DNA of 64,000 bases from Eunapius fragilis (Eukaryota > Porifera > Demospongiae > Spongillida > Spongillidae). Of this stretch, positions 11,043 to 21,606 are shown piece after piece. The DNA lies in contig OY811974.1 in the NCBI GenBank assembly GCA_963681505.1, positions 7,096,667-7,160,666 on the forward strand, written 5' to 3'. The notes under the pieces were generated by a model that did not search any database, was not told where the DNA came from, and saw only the letters and a list, made by a program, of their open reading frames with translations. The translations under genes and the position numbers were made by a program. Position 1 is the stretch's first letter. Each line of letters begins with the position of its first letter.

Positions 11043-12461
11043 CTGCATTTGATTGAAGAGCTAGGGCCACATTTAGGGCTTCACATCAATCTCTCCAAAT
11101 GCAAAATGTTCAGCAAGAATGGCAACACCCATTTTCCAGATACAGTAAAGTCCTCCATCCTTCCTAATTTGGAGATCCTGGGGTCACCAATTGGGGACTT
11201 CATATACTGTTCCCGATTCTTTGCTGAGAAACGCAGCCATTTTAGGGCTTTGCTGAGAGCTTTAACTGATGTCTCTGCTGTTGACCTCCACATTGCTATT
11301 TCACTTCTTCGCTTGTGTGGTGGTTATTGCAAGTTTGTTCATCTAGCTAGAACCCCACCTACAAGCCTCTGCTCTGACTCTCTAAAGCTGTTTGATGAAG
11401 AGGTGAGACATTGCTTTGCTTCTTGCCTAGCAGTAGATGTGCCTGACACTCAGTGGCATCAAGCTCAACTTTGCCCTAAGCTAGGTGGGCTAGGCCTTCG
11501 CTCCCTCTCTCTTCACTCATGTGCTGCCTTTATCTCTTCACTAGCAGCCTCAGACTTAGGGAGCCCAGACAAAATTCACCTACAGCAAACTGTTTCCCAT
11601 TTTAACACCCAGTTTTCTCCACAGGATTCTCTTACTGTGGAAGCAGTGCTTAACACTCCCCTTCAACAGAAAGTCCTATCCTTAAAACTTGACACCCACA
11701 TGTTCCAAGCTCTAGTTTCTTCTGCTTCACCAGCCAACAAAGCTCGCATGATGTCAGTATCTGCCCCCCATGCAAGTTCTTGGGTCTCTGCCATCCCCTC
11801 TGTAGGTTTGTACATGCACCTTGATTCAGAAGAGTGCCAAGTGGCTATCAGATGGTGGCTAGGCCTCGACACATCAACTGCTTCTTCTTGCCCCTTCTGC
11901 CCTGGGGCCGTACTTGACCCTCTTGGCCACCATGCAACTTCGTGCCGGCATGGTGGAGATGTGGTCACCCGTCACAACCACCTTAGGGACATCTTTGCCG
12001 AACTCTGCCACCGAGCTCACCTGCCTGTAAGGGTTGAAGTGGGATATGGCCTATCTGGAGATCATATCAACACACGTCCAGCTGATGTGTTGGTTCAGGG
12101 TTGGGATAGAGGCAAGCCAGCTGCCTTTGATATAACGGTCACTTCACCCCTCACTCCTGCCACCTTAAGAGATGCCAGTACTTCCTCAGGGGCAGCAGCC
12201 CATGCTGCAGAATGTAGAAAACATTCCACCAATGATGCCAGGTGTCAGGAGCTGGGGTGGGTGTGCATCCTACTGGCCGTAGAGACCTTTGGGCATTGGG
12301 GGAAGGAGGCCCAAAACGTGTTCTCACGCCTGGCATCTCTACTGTCGATCCACCAAGGTCGCTCCAAATCTGTTGCCCTGTTTGATATCTACAGCAGAAT
12401 GAACATGGTTCTAGTTAGATCAATATCCAGGGCCATCATGGGCAGGGTAGTAGTTCTTTAG
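11043..12461 (+). CDS. 5'-truncated non-LTR retroelement ORF with CCHC and restriction-like endonuclease motifs
   Basis: The open frame runs through from upstream sequence, so no authentic start is implied. It begins just after the reverse transcriptase catalytic region (LIEELGPHLGLHINLSKCKM). It continues through LEILGSPIGD, LRLCGGYCKFVHLAR and LGGLGLRSLSLHSCAAFISS, all shared with the copies at 12.5 and 34.7 kb. Near residue 286 lies a zinc-knuckle-like C-x2-C-x9-H-x4-C followed by GGDVVTRHNHLRD. Near residues 349-366, RPADVLVQGWD and AAFDITVTSP resemble the PD-(D/E)xK core of a restriction-like endonuclease, as in R2-type elements. There are no internal stops over about 470 codons, but the RT active site is absent, so the copy cannot be autonomous. 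A TAA-rich tail follows to about 12540. Confidence 0.85.
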   Translation: MHLIEELGPHLGLHINLSKCKMFSKNGNTHFPDTVKSSILPNLEILGSPIGDFIYCSRFFAEKRSHFRALLRALTDVSAVDLHIAISLLRLCGGYCKFVHLARTPPTSLCSDSLKLFDEEVRHCFASCLAVDVPDTQWHQAQLCPKLGGLGLRSLSLHSCAAFISSLAASDLGSPDKIHLQQTVSHFNTQFSPQDSLTVEAVLNTPLQQKVLSLKLDTHMFQALVSSASPANKARMMSVSAPHASSWVSAIPSVGLYMHLDSEECQVAIRWWLGLDTSTASSCPFCPGAVLDPLGHHATSCRHGGDVVTRHNHLRDIFAELCHRAHLPVRVEVGYGLSGDHINTRPADVLVQGWDRGKPAAFDITVTSPLTPATLRDASTSSGAAAHAAECRKHSTNDARCQELGWVCILLAVETFGHWGKEAQNVFSRLASLLSIHQGRSKSVALFDIYSRMNMVLVRSISRAIMGRVVVL

Positions 12462-12540
12462 AACATTTGTGTGTAGTGTAGTGTAGTGTAGTCAGTTCTT
12501 TGTTCTTGTGAGTGGTGTATTATTGTTTCTTGCTCAATAA
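12462..12540 (+). other. 3' tail of retroelement copy 1
   Basis: GTGTA repeats near 12470-12491 and AATAATAATAG at the end form a low-complexity tail. The next retroelement copy starts immediately after. Confidence 0.6.
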
Positions 12541-13908
12541 TAATAGTGTGAAGTGTTTAGTAGGAATGGTTTCTCTCTTTTTCCAGCCTCTGTTAAGTCC
12601 TCATTCCTACCCAACCTGGAGATCCTTGGGGCTCCTATAGGTGACCTTGTGCATTGTTCTCGCTTCTTTGCTGAGAAACACAATCTTTTCAAGGTACTGC
12701 TGAGAGCCATCTCAGATGTGGCTGCAGTTGATCTCCATGTTGCCATCTCTCTCCTCCGCATGTGTGGAGGCTACTGCAAGTTAGTACACCTTGCTAGAAC
12801 CACCCCAACCATCCTCTGTGAAGATTCCTTGAAGTTCTTTGACGAAGAAGTGAGACTTTGCTTCTCTTCTTGTGTAGCAATAGATGTGCCAGACCCACAA
12901 TGGCAGCAAGCTCAACTTAGTCCTAAGCTGGGTGGGCTCGGCCTGCGTTCTCTGTCTCTTCACTCGTGTGCAGCCTTCATCTCTTCTCTGGCATCTTTAG
13001 AAATGGGGAACCCTGACAACATTCATTAACAACAGGCCATTCTTCGTTTCAATGCCCGAGTCTCTCCACAGGACTCCATCACCATGGAATCAGTGCTCAA
13101 TTCTCCTCCTCAGCAGAAGTCACTGTCCTAGATGCTGGATTCTATTGCATTCCATTCTCTGCTGTCTTCAGCTTCCCCAGTGAACAAGGCTCGCATGCTC
13201 TCAGTTTCTTCTCCCCATGCCAGTTCTTGGATTACTGCTATCCCTTCTACGAGGTTGAAAATGCACCTTGAATCAGCAGAGTTCCAAATGGCCATTAGGT
13301 GGTGGCTCGGTCTCAAAACTTCAGACGCCTCTCCCTGCCCCTTCTGCCCTGATCTGGTTCTTGATCCTCTGGGTCACCACGCGACTTCTTGCAGGCATGG
13401 GGGAGATGTGGTGATCAGACACAACCACCTTCGTGACATCATTGCTGACTTCTGTTGCCAAGCCCACCTCTCAGTAAGAGTGGAAGCTGGGTATGGGCTC
13501 TCTAGTGACCACTCTAACACTCGCCCAGCGGATGTCCTGGTTCAGGGCTGGGACAGAGGATCTCCTGCTGCCCTGGACATCACTGTAACATCTCCCCTCA
13601 CCCCTGCCACCTTGAGAGACGCCAGTTCCACTGCTGGGGCAGCAGCCTATGCTGCAGAATGCAGGAAACACACTGCAAATGATGCTAAGTGCCAGGAGCT
13701 GGGCTGGGCCTGCATCCCCCTAGCAGTGGAGACCTTTGGTAACTGGGGCATGGAAGCTCAGGGTGTCTTTTCCCGCCTCGCTTCTGCACTCGGGATGCAC
13801 CAAGGAAGTTCAAAGTCTTGGGCCCTCCACACCATCTACAGCCGCCTTAATATGTCCCTGGTGCGTTCAGTGGCTAGATCCATTCTAGGTAGAAGCTATG
13901 TAGTTTAG
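12541..13908 (+). pseudogene. Second non-LTR retroelement copy, two in-frame stops
   Basis: This is the same family as the copy at 11 kb, in head-to-tail orientation. It is truncated slightly further 3', starting near FSRNGFSLFPASVKS. One frame is kept over its whole length but is broken by TAA at 13027-13029, where copy 1 has a leucine codon (IH-L-QQ), and TAG near 13129-13131. Downstream it retains CPFCPDLVLDPLGHHATSC, GGDVVIRHNHLRD, RPADVLVQGWD and AALDITVTSP. The 3' end passes into an AAAT/AAT-rich tail at about 13980-14035. The two copies are clearly diverged, so they are separate insertions or an old duplication. Confidence 0.85.
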
Positions 13909-14039
13909 AACATCTATAGGTGTTTTTTGTGTGCAATAGTGCTTTTATTCTCTGTATTCTAAATAATAATCGCGCAAAAACTTATTTTGCCGCAAAAAAT
14001 AAATAAATAAAAATAATAAATAATACTTAATAATAAAGC

Positions 14040-15377
14040 GTCAAGTTCAACAGTTTGCATCTTTCCGCTTGACAGCGTCCATGTCAACGACAGCGTCTTA
14101 ACAATGAGATCCAAGCGCTAGTTGTAGGCCTAGGCCTATGGTTTGTATTGGAGCGCCGGCCGGCATTATAGCGTGTAGGGTATCAACGGGTAAACTGATT
14201 TTAAAACTCTGGTCACGTCACACGATCGACAGGTGATAGCATCCAAAACAATAATTCCTATAGACGACTATTACATATATATTATTATACAACTGTATGA
14301 CTATTATTTAGTACCATTGACTGTTACAATACACCATGCCAAACTGTACGTGTTTTCCTGTAGTTGCCAAGTGGGTATATGCTTGGCTTGTGGTGGTATA
14401 TAAAGGAGTCTCAAGCAAGGTCACATGTATTTACACCTATGTACGTTCAGACAAACATACTTAGATGGCCAGTGGGTATACGTATAGGGGCTTACTATGT
14501 AGACACATGCACACACACATACATGCACACACGTGTACACAAACACACACACACACACAGGCAACCCAGCATATGGCTGGTAGCCAGACTACAAGAACTT
14601 ATGTTTCACCAGTGGCACAGGTGCCTCTGTCATAATGAAACTTCATTGAGAGCCTTTTTATTACAATGATTCTAAAACATTATACAACCTTGTTTAATAT
14701 AACTGTGATACATAAAAAATAATATCTCACAAATAGGCAATAAGAACCAAACGACAGATTTTCACAAATGTTAATATATAGCTTGTAATGTCAATGAGCA
14801 CATCATAGCTGAAGCATCCACAAGGAGGTCACATTGGAGCCTATTGAGGGGAAGTAAGGAATAGAGCAGTAGATGAAAGGGCATACACAGACATCCAGTG
14901 TCACATGTGTCACACACACCACATACACATGTGTGGGAAGAAAGGGTGGAGAGAGAGAGTGGGTATCATCACACCCGCCTAAATCTGAACTGATATACTG
15001 GTTACCAAGTTTGCCTCAAAATGGCTGGCTGAAGACTGATAGGGAATGTAAGTTAACCTTATCAGTCATTAAACACAACCTCAGGGCCATAAACTCTCAA
15101 CCCTGCACATGTATGTGTGGGTGCCCATTGAAAAGGGCATATTGGATAATGATCTATTAAGTGAGGAGAGGGTAAATGAAATGGCACATATGCCAATAAT
15201 ACAACATCAATAGATGGCATGGGCACACATACACACACATACACACACACACACACGCATAGACACACACACATATGAAATGCATCCAGTGTCATCATGT
15301 GTGAAGGGTGCTGTGTGTGGGAGGGGTGATGTGTGTGAGAGGTGTGCTTTGTGTGGGAAGTGTACACATTAATGTCA
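14040..15377. other. No recognisable gene; several CA-rich patches
   Basis: Short CA runs lie near 14510-14562 and 15232-15272, with GTGTGGGAGGGGTGATG-like repeats near 15310-15355. Open frames up to 101 codons follow the CA runs and have no family motif. Confidence 0.5.
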
Positions 15378-15647
15378 AATGTCTAAGGTCCTGGGCTTGC
15401 TCCGAGGTGCATATACATGTATGTACATCGCAAGGTACGCAAAGCGAGTTAAATTTTTACCACATTGCATAAGAGCAGCGAAAGGTATTAGGCCTTCAGA
15501 GCAGCTTCGGCCCAAACAGATAAGGTCTTATGCAATGTGGTAAAGCTGTCAAACTTCACTATAATGCCAAAAAAAACTTGCTTTGCGTACCTTGCGATGT
15601 ACATACATGTATATGCACCTCGGAGCAAGCCCAGGACATTAGACATT
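15378..15647. mobile_element. Inverted-repeat MITE (270 bp)
   Basis: The arm 15378-15445 is almost the exact reverse complement of 15580-15647; the inner 58 bp (CCTGGGCTTGCTCCGAGGTG onward) is essentially perfect. A second, inner pair (TACCACATTGCATAAG at 15458 and its complement at 15527) brackets a unique core of about 50 bp. No coding capacity. No target duplication was resolved. Confidence 0.85.
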
Positions 15648-15649
15648 AT

Positions 15650-16330
15650 AAAAAACACATACACACACATCCCACAGCCCTATGCGGCCATACATTTTGT
15701 GGACAAAAGACATACCCATAGAAGTATTGAAAAAGTGGCGTAATGCCTTAGCAACCACCCTTGACAACCGACAACATTATAAACTTTGCACTACGTGTTA
15801 ACAAGTTTGAACTTGTCACCATTTAAAGGCCATACATGGAATGAAGTACCTTTGTTCTATTAGTAGCCAATGTCACATGGACTAATATTCTAACATGTAC
15901 GTACTGGTATGGACATGTCATATTTATATAAAGGTATATATCCACGATTTTGTAACTTTGTTTGGCGGTGGAATTGCTTTCACAATCCGGGGTGCAATTG
16001 ATAGCCTGTGCTCTTGAACAATAAGAGTGGGGTGTGGACCTTCTTGTAGATACATTGATACGCTCTCTGTGTGGGCATGGATAGTCAGGATAGACTCTAC
16101 CCCCTGTTAACCTAGGACACCAAATCCTGCACCCATCCACCTTGCCCATTGTTTTAGATAAGATCAAGCAGCCTCATGTGTTAGACAACCCTACACTTCT
16201 CAGGTGTGCCTACCCATACGTTATGGGAAGGAAGTGACTACTATTGTGACCCCAATCCATTGGTCCCTCCAGCTGTTCCTGTTCTCAGGATTCTAAGTGG
16301 AAATGGACCAGGGACATTTTTAACTTAATG
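15650..16330. other. No recognisable gene
   Basis: A 114-codon minus-strand frame at 15823-16167 has no recognised motif. I see no further structure. Confidence 0.45.
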
Positions 16331-16344
16331 GGTATAAATGTGAA

Positions 16345-16665
16345 GCCATCTCCCCTTTCCTCCCTCCCTTGCCTTCCTCTCCTCCCTCCCCTTTCTCCCC
16401 TCTCCTACCTCCCCTCCTCCCTCCCCTCTCCTCTCTCCCCTCCCTCCCCTCTCCCTCCTCCTCCCTCCCTCACCACCCCTCCCTCCTTTTCGTCTCCTGC
16501 TCCCTTTTCTCCCTCTCCTCCCCTCTTCTTCCCTCCCCCACTCCTCCTCACTCTCCTCCCCTCTCCTCCCTCACTATCCTCCTCTCTCCCTCCCCCTCTC
16601 TACTCCTCTCCTTCCTACAACTCCCTCTCTCTCTCCTTCTCCCCCATTCTCCCTTGTTGTTACAC
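16345..16665. repeat. Polypyrimidine (CCCTCT/CTCCC) tract, ~320 bp
   Basis: The plus strand is almost entirely C and T for about 320 bp with imperfect CTCCCCT-type repeats. Such mirror-like homopurine-homopyrimidine DNA can form triplex structures. The Ser/Pro/Leu-rich frames over it are artefacts. Confidence 0.9.
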
Positions 16666-16672
16666 TTTCCCT

Positions 16673-17098
16673 TCAATCTATTAACTGCACTACACTAATG
16701 CCAGTCTGTTGGTTCTCATTGTTTACACGTATAACTACATTGTCAAAGTACTGCTCAGACACGTCACAAGCACCTACAGTGGGTGCCATCAGGGGGTGTA
16801 TACTTATGGTAACTCTGAACATTGATAGACTGCCCTCCTTATCTTCCCTGTAGCTACCAAAAGGCTTCCATAGACTATGCAACATTTCTGGAGCTGGTCT
16901 CTGTGGTGGGCATTGTGTGTAATTCTGTGTATTGTATATGTGGTATTGTGCGTAGTTGACGATGCGGCATACCATTTGTCTTGAGAATTTGTCTGTGCTT
17001 GGTAAGCTACCCCTCTCCCTTACGATATCCATATATAAATTGGCTGTGTGTGATATGAAGAGTGCGCATATGGTATAGTCTCTACTATGATGATACAC
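16673..17098 (-). CDS. Hypothetical 141-codon ORF, unrecognised
   Basis: The frame has mixed composition without low-complexity runs and includes MDIVRERGSLPSTDKFSRQM and an ILE/VAL-rich end. No domain is recognised. Its downstream end runs into the polypyrimidine tract. It may be a chance frame or a retained exon. Confidence 0.2.
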   Translation of the reverse strand: MYHHSRDYTICALFISHTANLYMDIVRERGSLPSTDKFSRQMVCRIVNYAQYHIYNTQNYTQCPPQRPAPEMLHSLWKPFGSYREDKEGSLSMFRVTISIHPLMAPTVGACDVSEQYFDNVVIRVNNENQQTGISVVQLID

Positions 17099-17099
17099 C

Positions 17100-17960
17100 A
17101 GTTAAATGGGAGGGATAAACGGGTATAAAATGAACAAGGCACATCTAGCTGCAATTGGTTTATGGTATTGTCTAATTATGGACCCTTTTGTCCACCCGCA
17201 AAGGGCTATGATCCAAAAAAACACACACGCTGATCTATTAATTAGCAAAAGGCAACCCCAAGTAAGCAGAGGTCATTGGACCAGTACAAACCACTGAGAG
17301 GGGGATCATGGTAAGGGAGCACACATACCTCTCCACTTTCCTGCAGTACAAATTAGTAACAGAATAGTACAGAAAATGTTCAATGACTCATCTGTGCCCA
17401 TACCCCTCCACTTCCCTTGTAGTGTGAAAGGGTTGGGTTGAGGAGAAGGTTGGTATGTGTAGGGAAAGGGGTGGAAAAGGGTGGTGGGTATGGATCAGAA
17501 GTGTTACCAGGGAGAAGGGTGGCATGGATTGAAACTGTATCAAGGCATCATAATAAGAATGGATCCCCTTTTGTACAATGCACATCACATCAGCATAATG
17601 TCCGAATTGTACACCCCAACTACATATATGAACGCTGTACCCTGCATAGGCATTTGGGTGACTTACAGAATGAAGATGAGGACAGGGAATACATTTTGTA
17701 GTTTTACACATGTATCTCGAGATTTCCAATAGTCACATTCAGAGTGCTGTTTTGGACAAGCAGGTTTGGCTACTGCCTGGTAGACAGCATATATGTACAA
17801 GTAAATGATCAAACTCACCACCCCAGTGTCTCTCCATTGTCCCACATGTAAGTAAAAACGTACAATGTAAAGTAGTAAATGTAAGTAGACCAATGTAAGG
17901 CGAATGTGGAAATGTACTCCGTGTGTGTATGTAAAAGCCAACGTGACAAAATTACTACCT
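17100..17960. other. No recognisable gene
   Basis: Several overlapping frames of 60-113 codons on both strands show no family motif. Nothing further is supported. Confidence 0.45.
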
Positions 17961-17963
17961 TAC

Positions 17964-18261
17964 CCCATTTTAAAATCCAGATCGTTCCTCTGCTTTCGCG
18001 GTCTGTCCAGACTGAAACAGTGCTTTCATGCAGGTAGCGCACCAGCTCAAGCACCTGCTTACTAGTAGAGACATAGTTGAAGCACCATATGCAGATAGCG
18101 GCTTCGCTGTGACACATGATCCACATCACATAAACATATAGATCGACACAATATGCCTGCTCGTTTACCGCTTCCATACTAAGAATGTCTACAAATGTAG
18201 CGCGAACCGAGTCACCATCGATATGTGCTACGGCTACGTCCGCTCCCTCGTTTAATAGTAA
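17964..18261 (-). CDS. Candidate internal exon with ankyrin-like LLLNEGADV motif
   Basis: A 298-bp minus-strand frame is bracketed by a good acceptor (CTCTAACAG before 18261) and a donor (ATGGG|GTAAGG at 17964). It begins LLLNEGADVAVAHIDGDSV, whose LLL..GADV is the terminal signature of an ankyrin repeat. It continues through DILSMEAVNEQAYCVDLYVY and LVRYLHESTVSVWTDRE. Stops occur in the intron sequence on both sides but not within the exon. Only one partial repeat is visible, so the ankyrin assignment is tentative. Neighbouring exons were not located. Confidence 0.45.
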
Positions 18262-18451
18262 CTGTTAGAGTTAATCCGCTAGATCCTCTCCGACCAGCTC
18301 AATCTTAAATACAAGGGGATATTAAAATCCAGACCTATAGGCGTACAGATAAAATATCAAATTTACTATCGTCCAAATACATGTAATTGGATATCATCCC
18401 GTCATAGAATGGTTGTATGACAATTTACTTGACACGTTGACGTCATTTCTG

Positions 18452-18515
18452 TCCGGCGATTAATCGCCAGAATCGCCAAATATCGTGATATTATCGCGAT
18501 TATTTCCACCCGGGA
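18452..18515. repeat. TCGCGATAAT-type element terminus (inverted relative of 2614-2685)
   Basis: On the minus strand the block reads CCCGGGTGGAAATAATCGCG followed by ATAATATCACGATATTTGGC, closely matching the plus-strand block at 2614-2685. It lies immediately downstream of the transposase relic, suggesting an internally deleted element. Confidence 0.55.
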
Positions 18516-18962
18516 ATCCAGTTTCGCTCACGCATGAGATCTAGAATATGTCGAGCAACAACTCGTTCACTGTTAGCTCGCCGCTGACGTACCAATGCTC
18601 TTACTGATAGCAGTACCTGTTTCGATTTAGGTATACGTTGGCGCTTGGGTTTGCGATTTGCTGCAGCAACAGCCAGCTTGATTTCTTGCTTGCGATTCCA
18701 ATCTCGATAGGTAAGTCCCACCGTTTTGCTGGAATAGCCTAAAACGCTGCTAACCCGCCGTTGGTAATTACCTTTGTCCTGGACGCATCTTTTTCCTTTT
18801 CAGGTCTTCAACTTGCAGAGAGCGGTATGCAACAAGAATATCAGTCTTTTGCTCTTCAGTTAATGCTCGGGGTCTCTTTTTCTTCAATTCCTCTATTTCA
18901 GCCAACAACACACTCTCATCTTCTTTATTATTGCTGCTAGTCCCCTCAAGAACTGCCGACAT
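18500..18962 (-). pseudogene. Transposase N-terminal (helix-turn-helix) relic
   Basis: A charged helical segment (EIEELKKKRPRALTEEQKTD) leads into a helix-turn-helix-like region (NYQRRVSSVLGYSSKTVGLT) and ends RHILDLMRERNW near 18510. The frame changes by one base near 18780, between KKMRPGQ and DKGNYQRR. The layout resembles the N-terminal DNA-binding region of IS630/Tc1-like or related cut-and-paste transposases; the exact superfamily is not certain. The catalytic domain is missing, and a terminus-like block follows directly. It is probably a non-functional deletion derivative. The upstream ATG at 19142 reads through a tandem repeat and is unlikely to be the start. Confidence 0.55.
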
Positions 18963-19047
18963 CCTAGAACACGCACAAAGTTGCCAAATCCGCCAAAAAA
19001 AACTGATCCAGAATGCACACAACTCAGAAACATATAGGCCTACGAAA

Positions 19048-19205
19048 GGACTATACAAAGGGCCTCTGGGCGCAAGAACAACGGCGGATGGTATCACAAA
19101 AGCGCAATACAAAAGGGCCTCTGGGCGCAAGAACAAAGACAAAGGGCATCACAAAAGCGCAATAGTCATACAAATAGGCCTCTGGGAGCAAGAACAAAGA
19201 AAGGT
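19048..19205. repeat. Tandem repeat, ~53-61 bp unit, three copies
   Basis: Each unit has GGGCCTCTGGGCGCAAGAAC (slightly changed in the third copy); the first two end CATCACAAAAGCGCAATA or TATCACAAAAGCGCAATA. It lies just upstream of the transposase relic. Confidence 0.85.
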
Positions 19206-19319
19206 AACAAGGAGCGGCCCTTATCTAACATTGAGGCTCGAACTATGGTTGACAGTTATTTTAGTGAGAAGTGTTTGTTTACACAGTCTAATAGACCGGA
19301 GCCAGTAATGAGGCTAAAA

Positions 19320-20630
19320 AGTTAAGAATGTATTCTTGAAAATTAAACAGACAGTGTAAAAGCAGAAGACGAGATATTGTATATTTAGAGGTATCAATAC
19401 ACGCAGAATCAAAATTTGATTCTTTATTTTGGATGCGGTACATAATCATGGTCAAATTCAATAAATATTTTTAAAGTACCCCCTGTTAACTTGAAATTTT
19501 TGACTAGATATTAACCTGCACAAGGTTCATTTGTATAGCCAACATAGCTGGTAGATTTCTACACATTGTGGTATTGTGGGCATGAATTTAATTTTATTCG
19601 TTAAGAAGCCATTAACGTTTACTTCCTCGATGGTGTCGCGGACTTTAGTAACGAGCTGCGCTTGCGCAAAACAGTCGAGAACAGTGTCGCGTGACATCCC
19701 AGTATATAGGCACCTATTTTTGTATTAAGCTTAGTTGTTACGCGAGATTGCTTGTGCTATTAAAAGTGCTGTCACTATCGAAGCTGTCGAATGTCCGGAA
19801 ATTACGGATCTTTGGTAAAGAATCAGTAATACATGTTAACTATGTGTGTGTATTGGGGGGGGGGGGGGGGGGGGGAGGGTGAGGATGTAACTGCATAAAT
19901 ACATTTGCTATGCGTGATGCCTTTATCACTAGATGTGGCTACATACAGCTAATCGCTCAACGGTTTAACCGCTTAAAGCGGCACAATTGTTGTGCTTCGC
20001 ATGGCGGACGCCGCTTGTAAGGGGCATGGCGATATACCCCCGAATAGCCGCGTTTTACTTTTATATTATCCCAATCCATATGATGTATTTAGACTATGGA
20101 TGTGATTGCCTACAGATTTTGATGCAAGAAACATCACCCATCGCCCTAGTGTCTATATCTAAACGCCGCGTGACAGATTGTATGAGGGACACGACGATGA
20201 CATAGCAGGTCTTTAGTAACTCTCGTCAAACCAAGCACTCGTTGCATGCCTTACGCTTCGTCCTACGCACGCAATGCGTGTGTTTTACAAGCCCGTAGGC
20301 TGATCGGGGTATTGGGGGGGGGGGGGGGGGGGGGGGGGTTCGGGAAAATACTGTAATACGGGTGGACCGGTCAGTTGTTAATAAGGGGGTTTCAATACGC
20401 ACACATGTTTATAATGCATGCGTAAACTTTGGATTTCCTTGCTGGAAAATATTTTATAACGTGCGCTAGGTCCCTTTTTGCTGTCAAGGACGATTCAGGT
20501 GGTAACAATAATGGAACTGCCAAGACCCATAGATATATACATGAACGGGCGATAAGTTATTCATAGTTATGAATAAATGTGTCCTCCATTTTGACGGGCA
20601 AAGTCACGTGCCTCAGGATCGCTTAAAAAC
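19320..20630. other. Non-genic stretch with two long poly-G runs
   Basis: Poly-G runs lie at about 19853-19876 and 20312-20338. A GC-richer patch around 19620-19700 has several CG dinucleotides. No coding exon is recognised. Confidence 0.5.
20489..20526 (+). repeat. Direct repeat of 21648-21685
   Basis: ACGATTCAGGTGGTAACAAT and the following AATGGAACTG recur at 21648 with two mismatches in about 35 bases. The pair flanks the hAT-like MITE and element E copy 1. Confidence 0.8.
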
Positions 20631-20636
20631 TATGTT

Positions 20637-20869
20637 CAGTGGAGTATTCGGGGGGGGGGGGGGGGGGGGGGGGGGGTTGCCCCGCCTGCTTGCGTTCAGC
20701 ACCCCACTCGGCCATAGGTGCTAACATTATTAAAAATTATACTTTAGCCGCGAAAGGCAACAATGAACGAGCTGAAGCGTGCAGCATCCCCCCCGCCCTG
20801 CTTTTCGAATCGGCCCTGACCTTAAGTACCCCCCCCGCCCTGCTTTTCGAATCGGCCCTGACCTTAAGT

Positions 20870-20910
<41 letters not shown>

Positions 20911-20934
20911 GCTGAAATCCTGGATACGCCACTG
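20637..20934. mobile_element. hAT-like MITE with ATGTT target duplication
   Basis: The left end reads CAGTGGAGTATTCGG and the right end, complemented, CAGTGGCGTATCCAGG. ATGTT occurs on both outer edges (20632-20636 and 20935-20939). The interior holds a poly-G run, a 41-bp tandem duplication (CCGCCCTGCTTTTCGAATCG at about 20794 and 20835) and a poly-C run of about 40. CAGTGG ends suit hAT-like MITEs, although a 5-bp rather than 8-bp duplication is unusual. Confidence 0.75.
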
Positions 20935-20972
20935 ATGTTACATCGCTACCGAAGGTCGATTTGAAGCCTTAA

Positions 20973-21436
20973 AAATGGCCGTCGACTTGTACGAAATACG
21001 ATACATCTTCGATACCCTATGCAGTTATCGAAATATCCAGTCGCAGTGAATAACTAGAACCCTAGAGGAGCTTGCCTAGCCGAATAAATTTACCTGAGAG
21101 CTGCGTTTTCATCCCCGCGTTTTGAATCTCCGATATTCCCATACAAAGTACAGTGGTTATTAAAATATAACCACCCGCCAAATTTGTATTGCTGGGCAGC
21201 TGCACGCTCTTTTCGCTAGTCCATTGTGCGTTTTTTTCCATTTCGTGTACGTTTTGCTCTAGATCACTGTAACGTAGTAACTTTGTATGAATACGATACA
21301 GAAATAGTGTCCTTGCGCTAAATGAAGACCGAAACGTATAGAATGACATAACGTCATAATGATGTAATTACAAACATTAGTGTTGACAGCATGTTAACAT
21401 GATTTTTCTTGTGAGGCAGCCTTAACTACCCTGAGA
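20973..21436 (-). mobile_element. Element E, copy 1 (one end missing)
   Basis: The reverse complement closely matches 62514-62970. The terminus CTCAGGGTAGTTAAGGCTGC lies at the 21436 side. Homology stops at about 20973, so the far end seen in copy 2 is absent here. It carries the 95-codon ORF. Confidence 0.9.
21062..21349 (-). CDS. Hypothetical 95-aa protein of element E (copy 1)
   Basis: The ORF is the same length as that in copy 2 (62600-62887). It differs at a few positions, most in the N-terminal third. The body contains YSDLEQNVHEMEKNAQWTSE, then a hydrophobic stretch GGYILITTVLCMGI that could span or dip into a membrane. In the C-terminal two-thirds most base differences are synonymous. 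TCAG|GTAAAT near the 3' end could be a splice donor, so the last ten codons may be intron. No family is recognised. Confidence 0.45.
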   Translation of the reverse strand: MSFYTFRSSFSARTLFLYRIHTKLLRYSDLEQNVHEMEKNAQWTSEKSVQLPSNTNLAGGYILITTVLCMGISEIQNAGMKTQLSGKFIRLGKLL

Positions 21437-21606
21437 TAGCGCCATGAATATCCACAGTATATGTAAATGGTGTAATAGTACATAGGTCAATATGCATGCC
21501 TACTTGGGATTGGGCATATAAGTTACCATTTCACCTACAAGCTGTATAAACCTTATAATTGCAACTGAAATATATATGTACATGTACCAAATTAGGGTAC
21601 ACAAGC

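Noticed and set aside
16328-16698. Ser/Pro/Leu-rich ORFs of 109-118 codons
   Set aside because: Produced by the polypyrimidine tract, which contains no stop codons because it lacks A and G.
20639-20964. Gly- and Pro-rich ORFs of 61-98 codons
   Set aside because: They come from poly-G and poly-C runs inside a MITE.
21062-21349. Element E ORF as a recognised host protein
   Set aside because: No known domain could be assigned from the sequence, so it is left as hypothetical.
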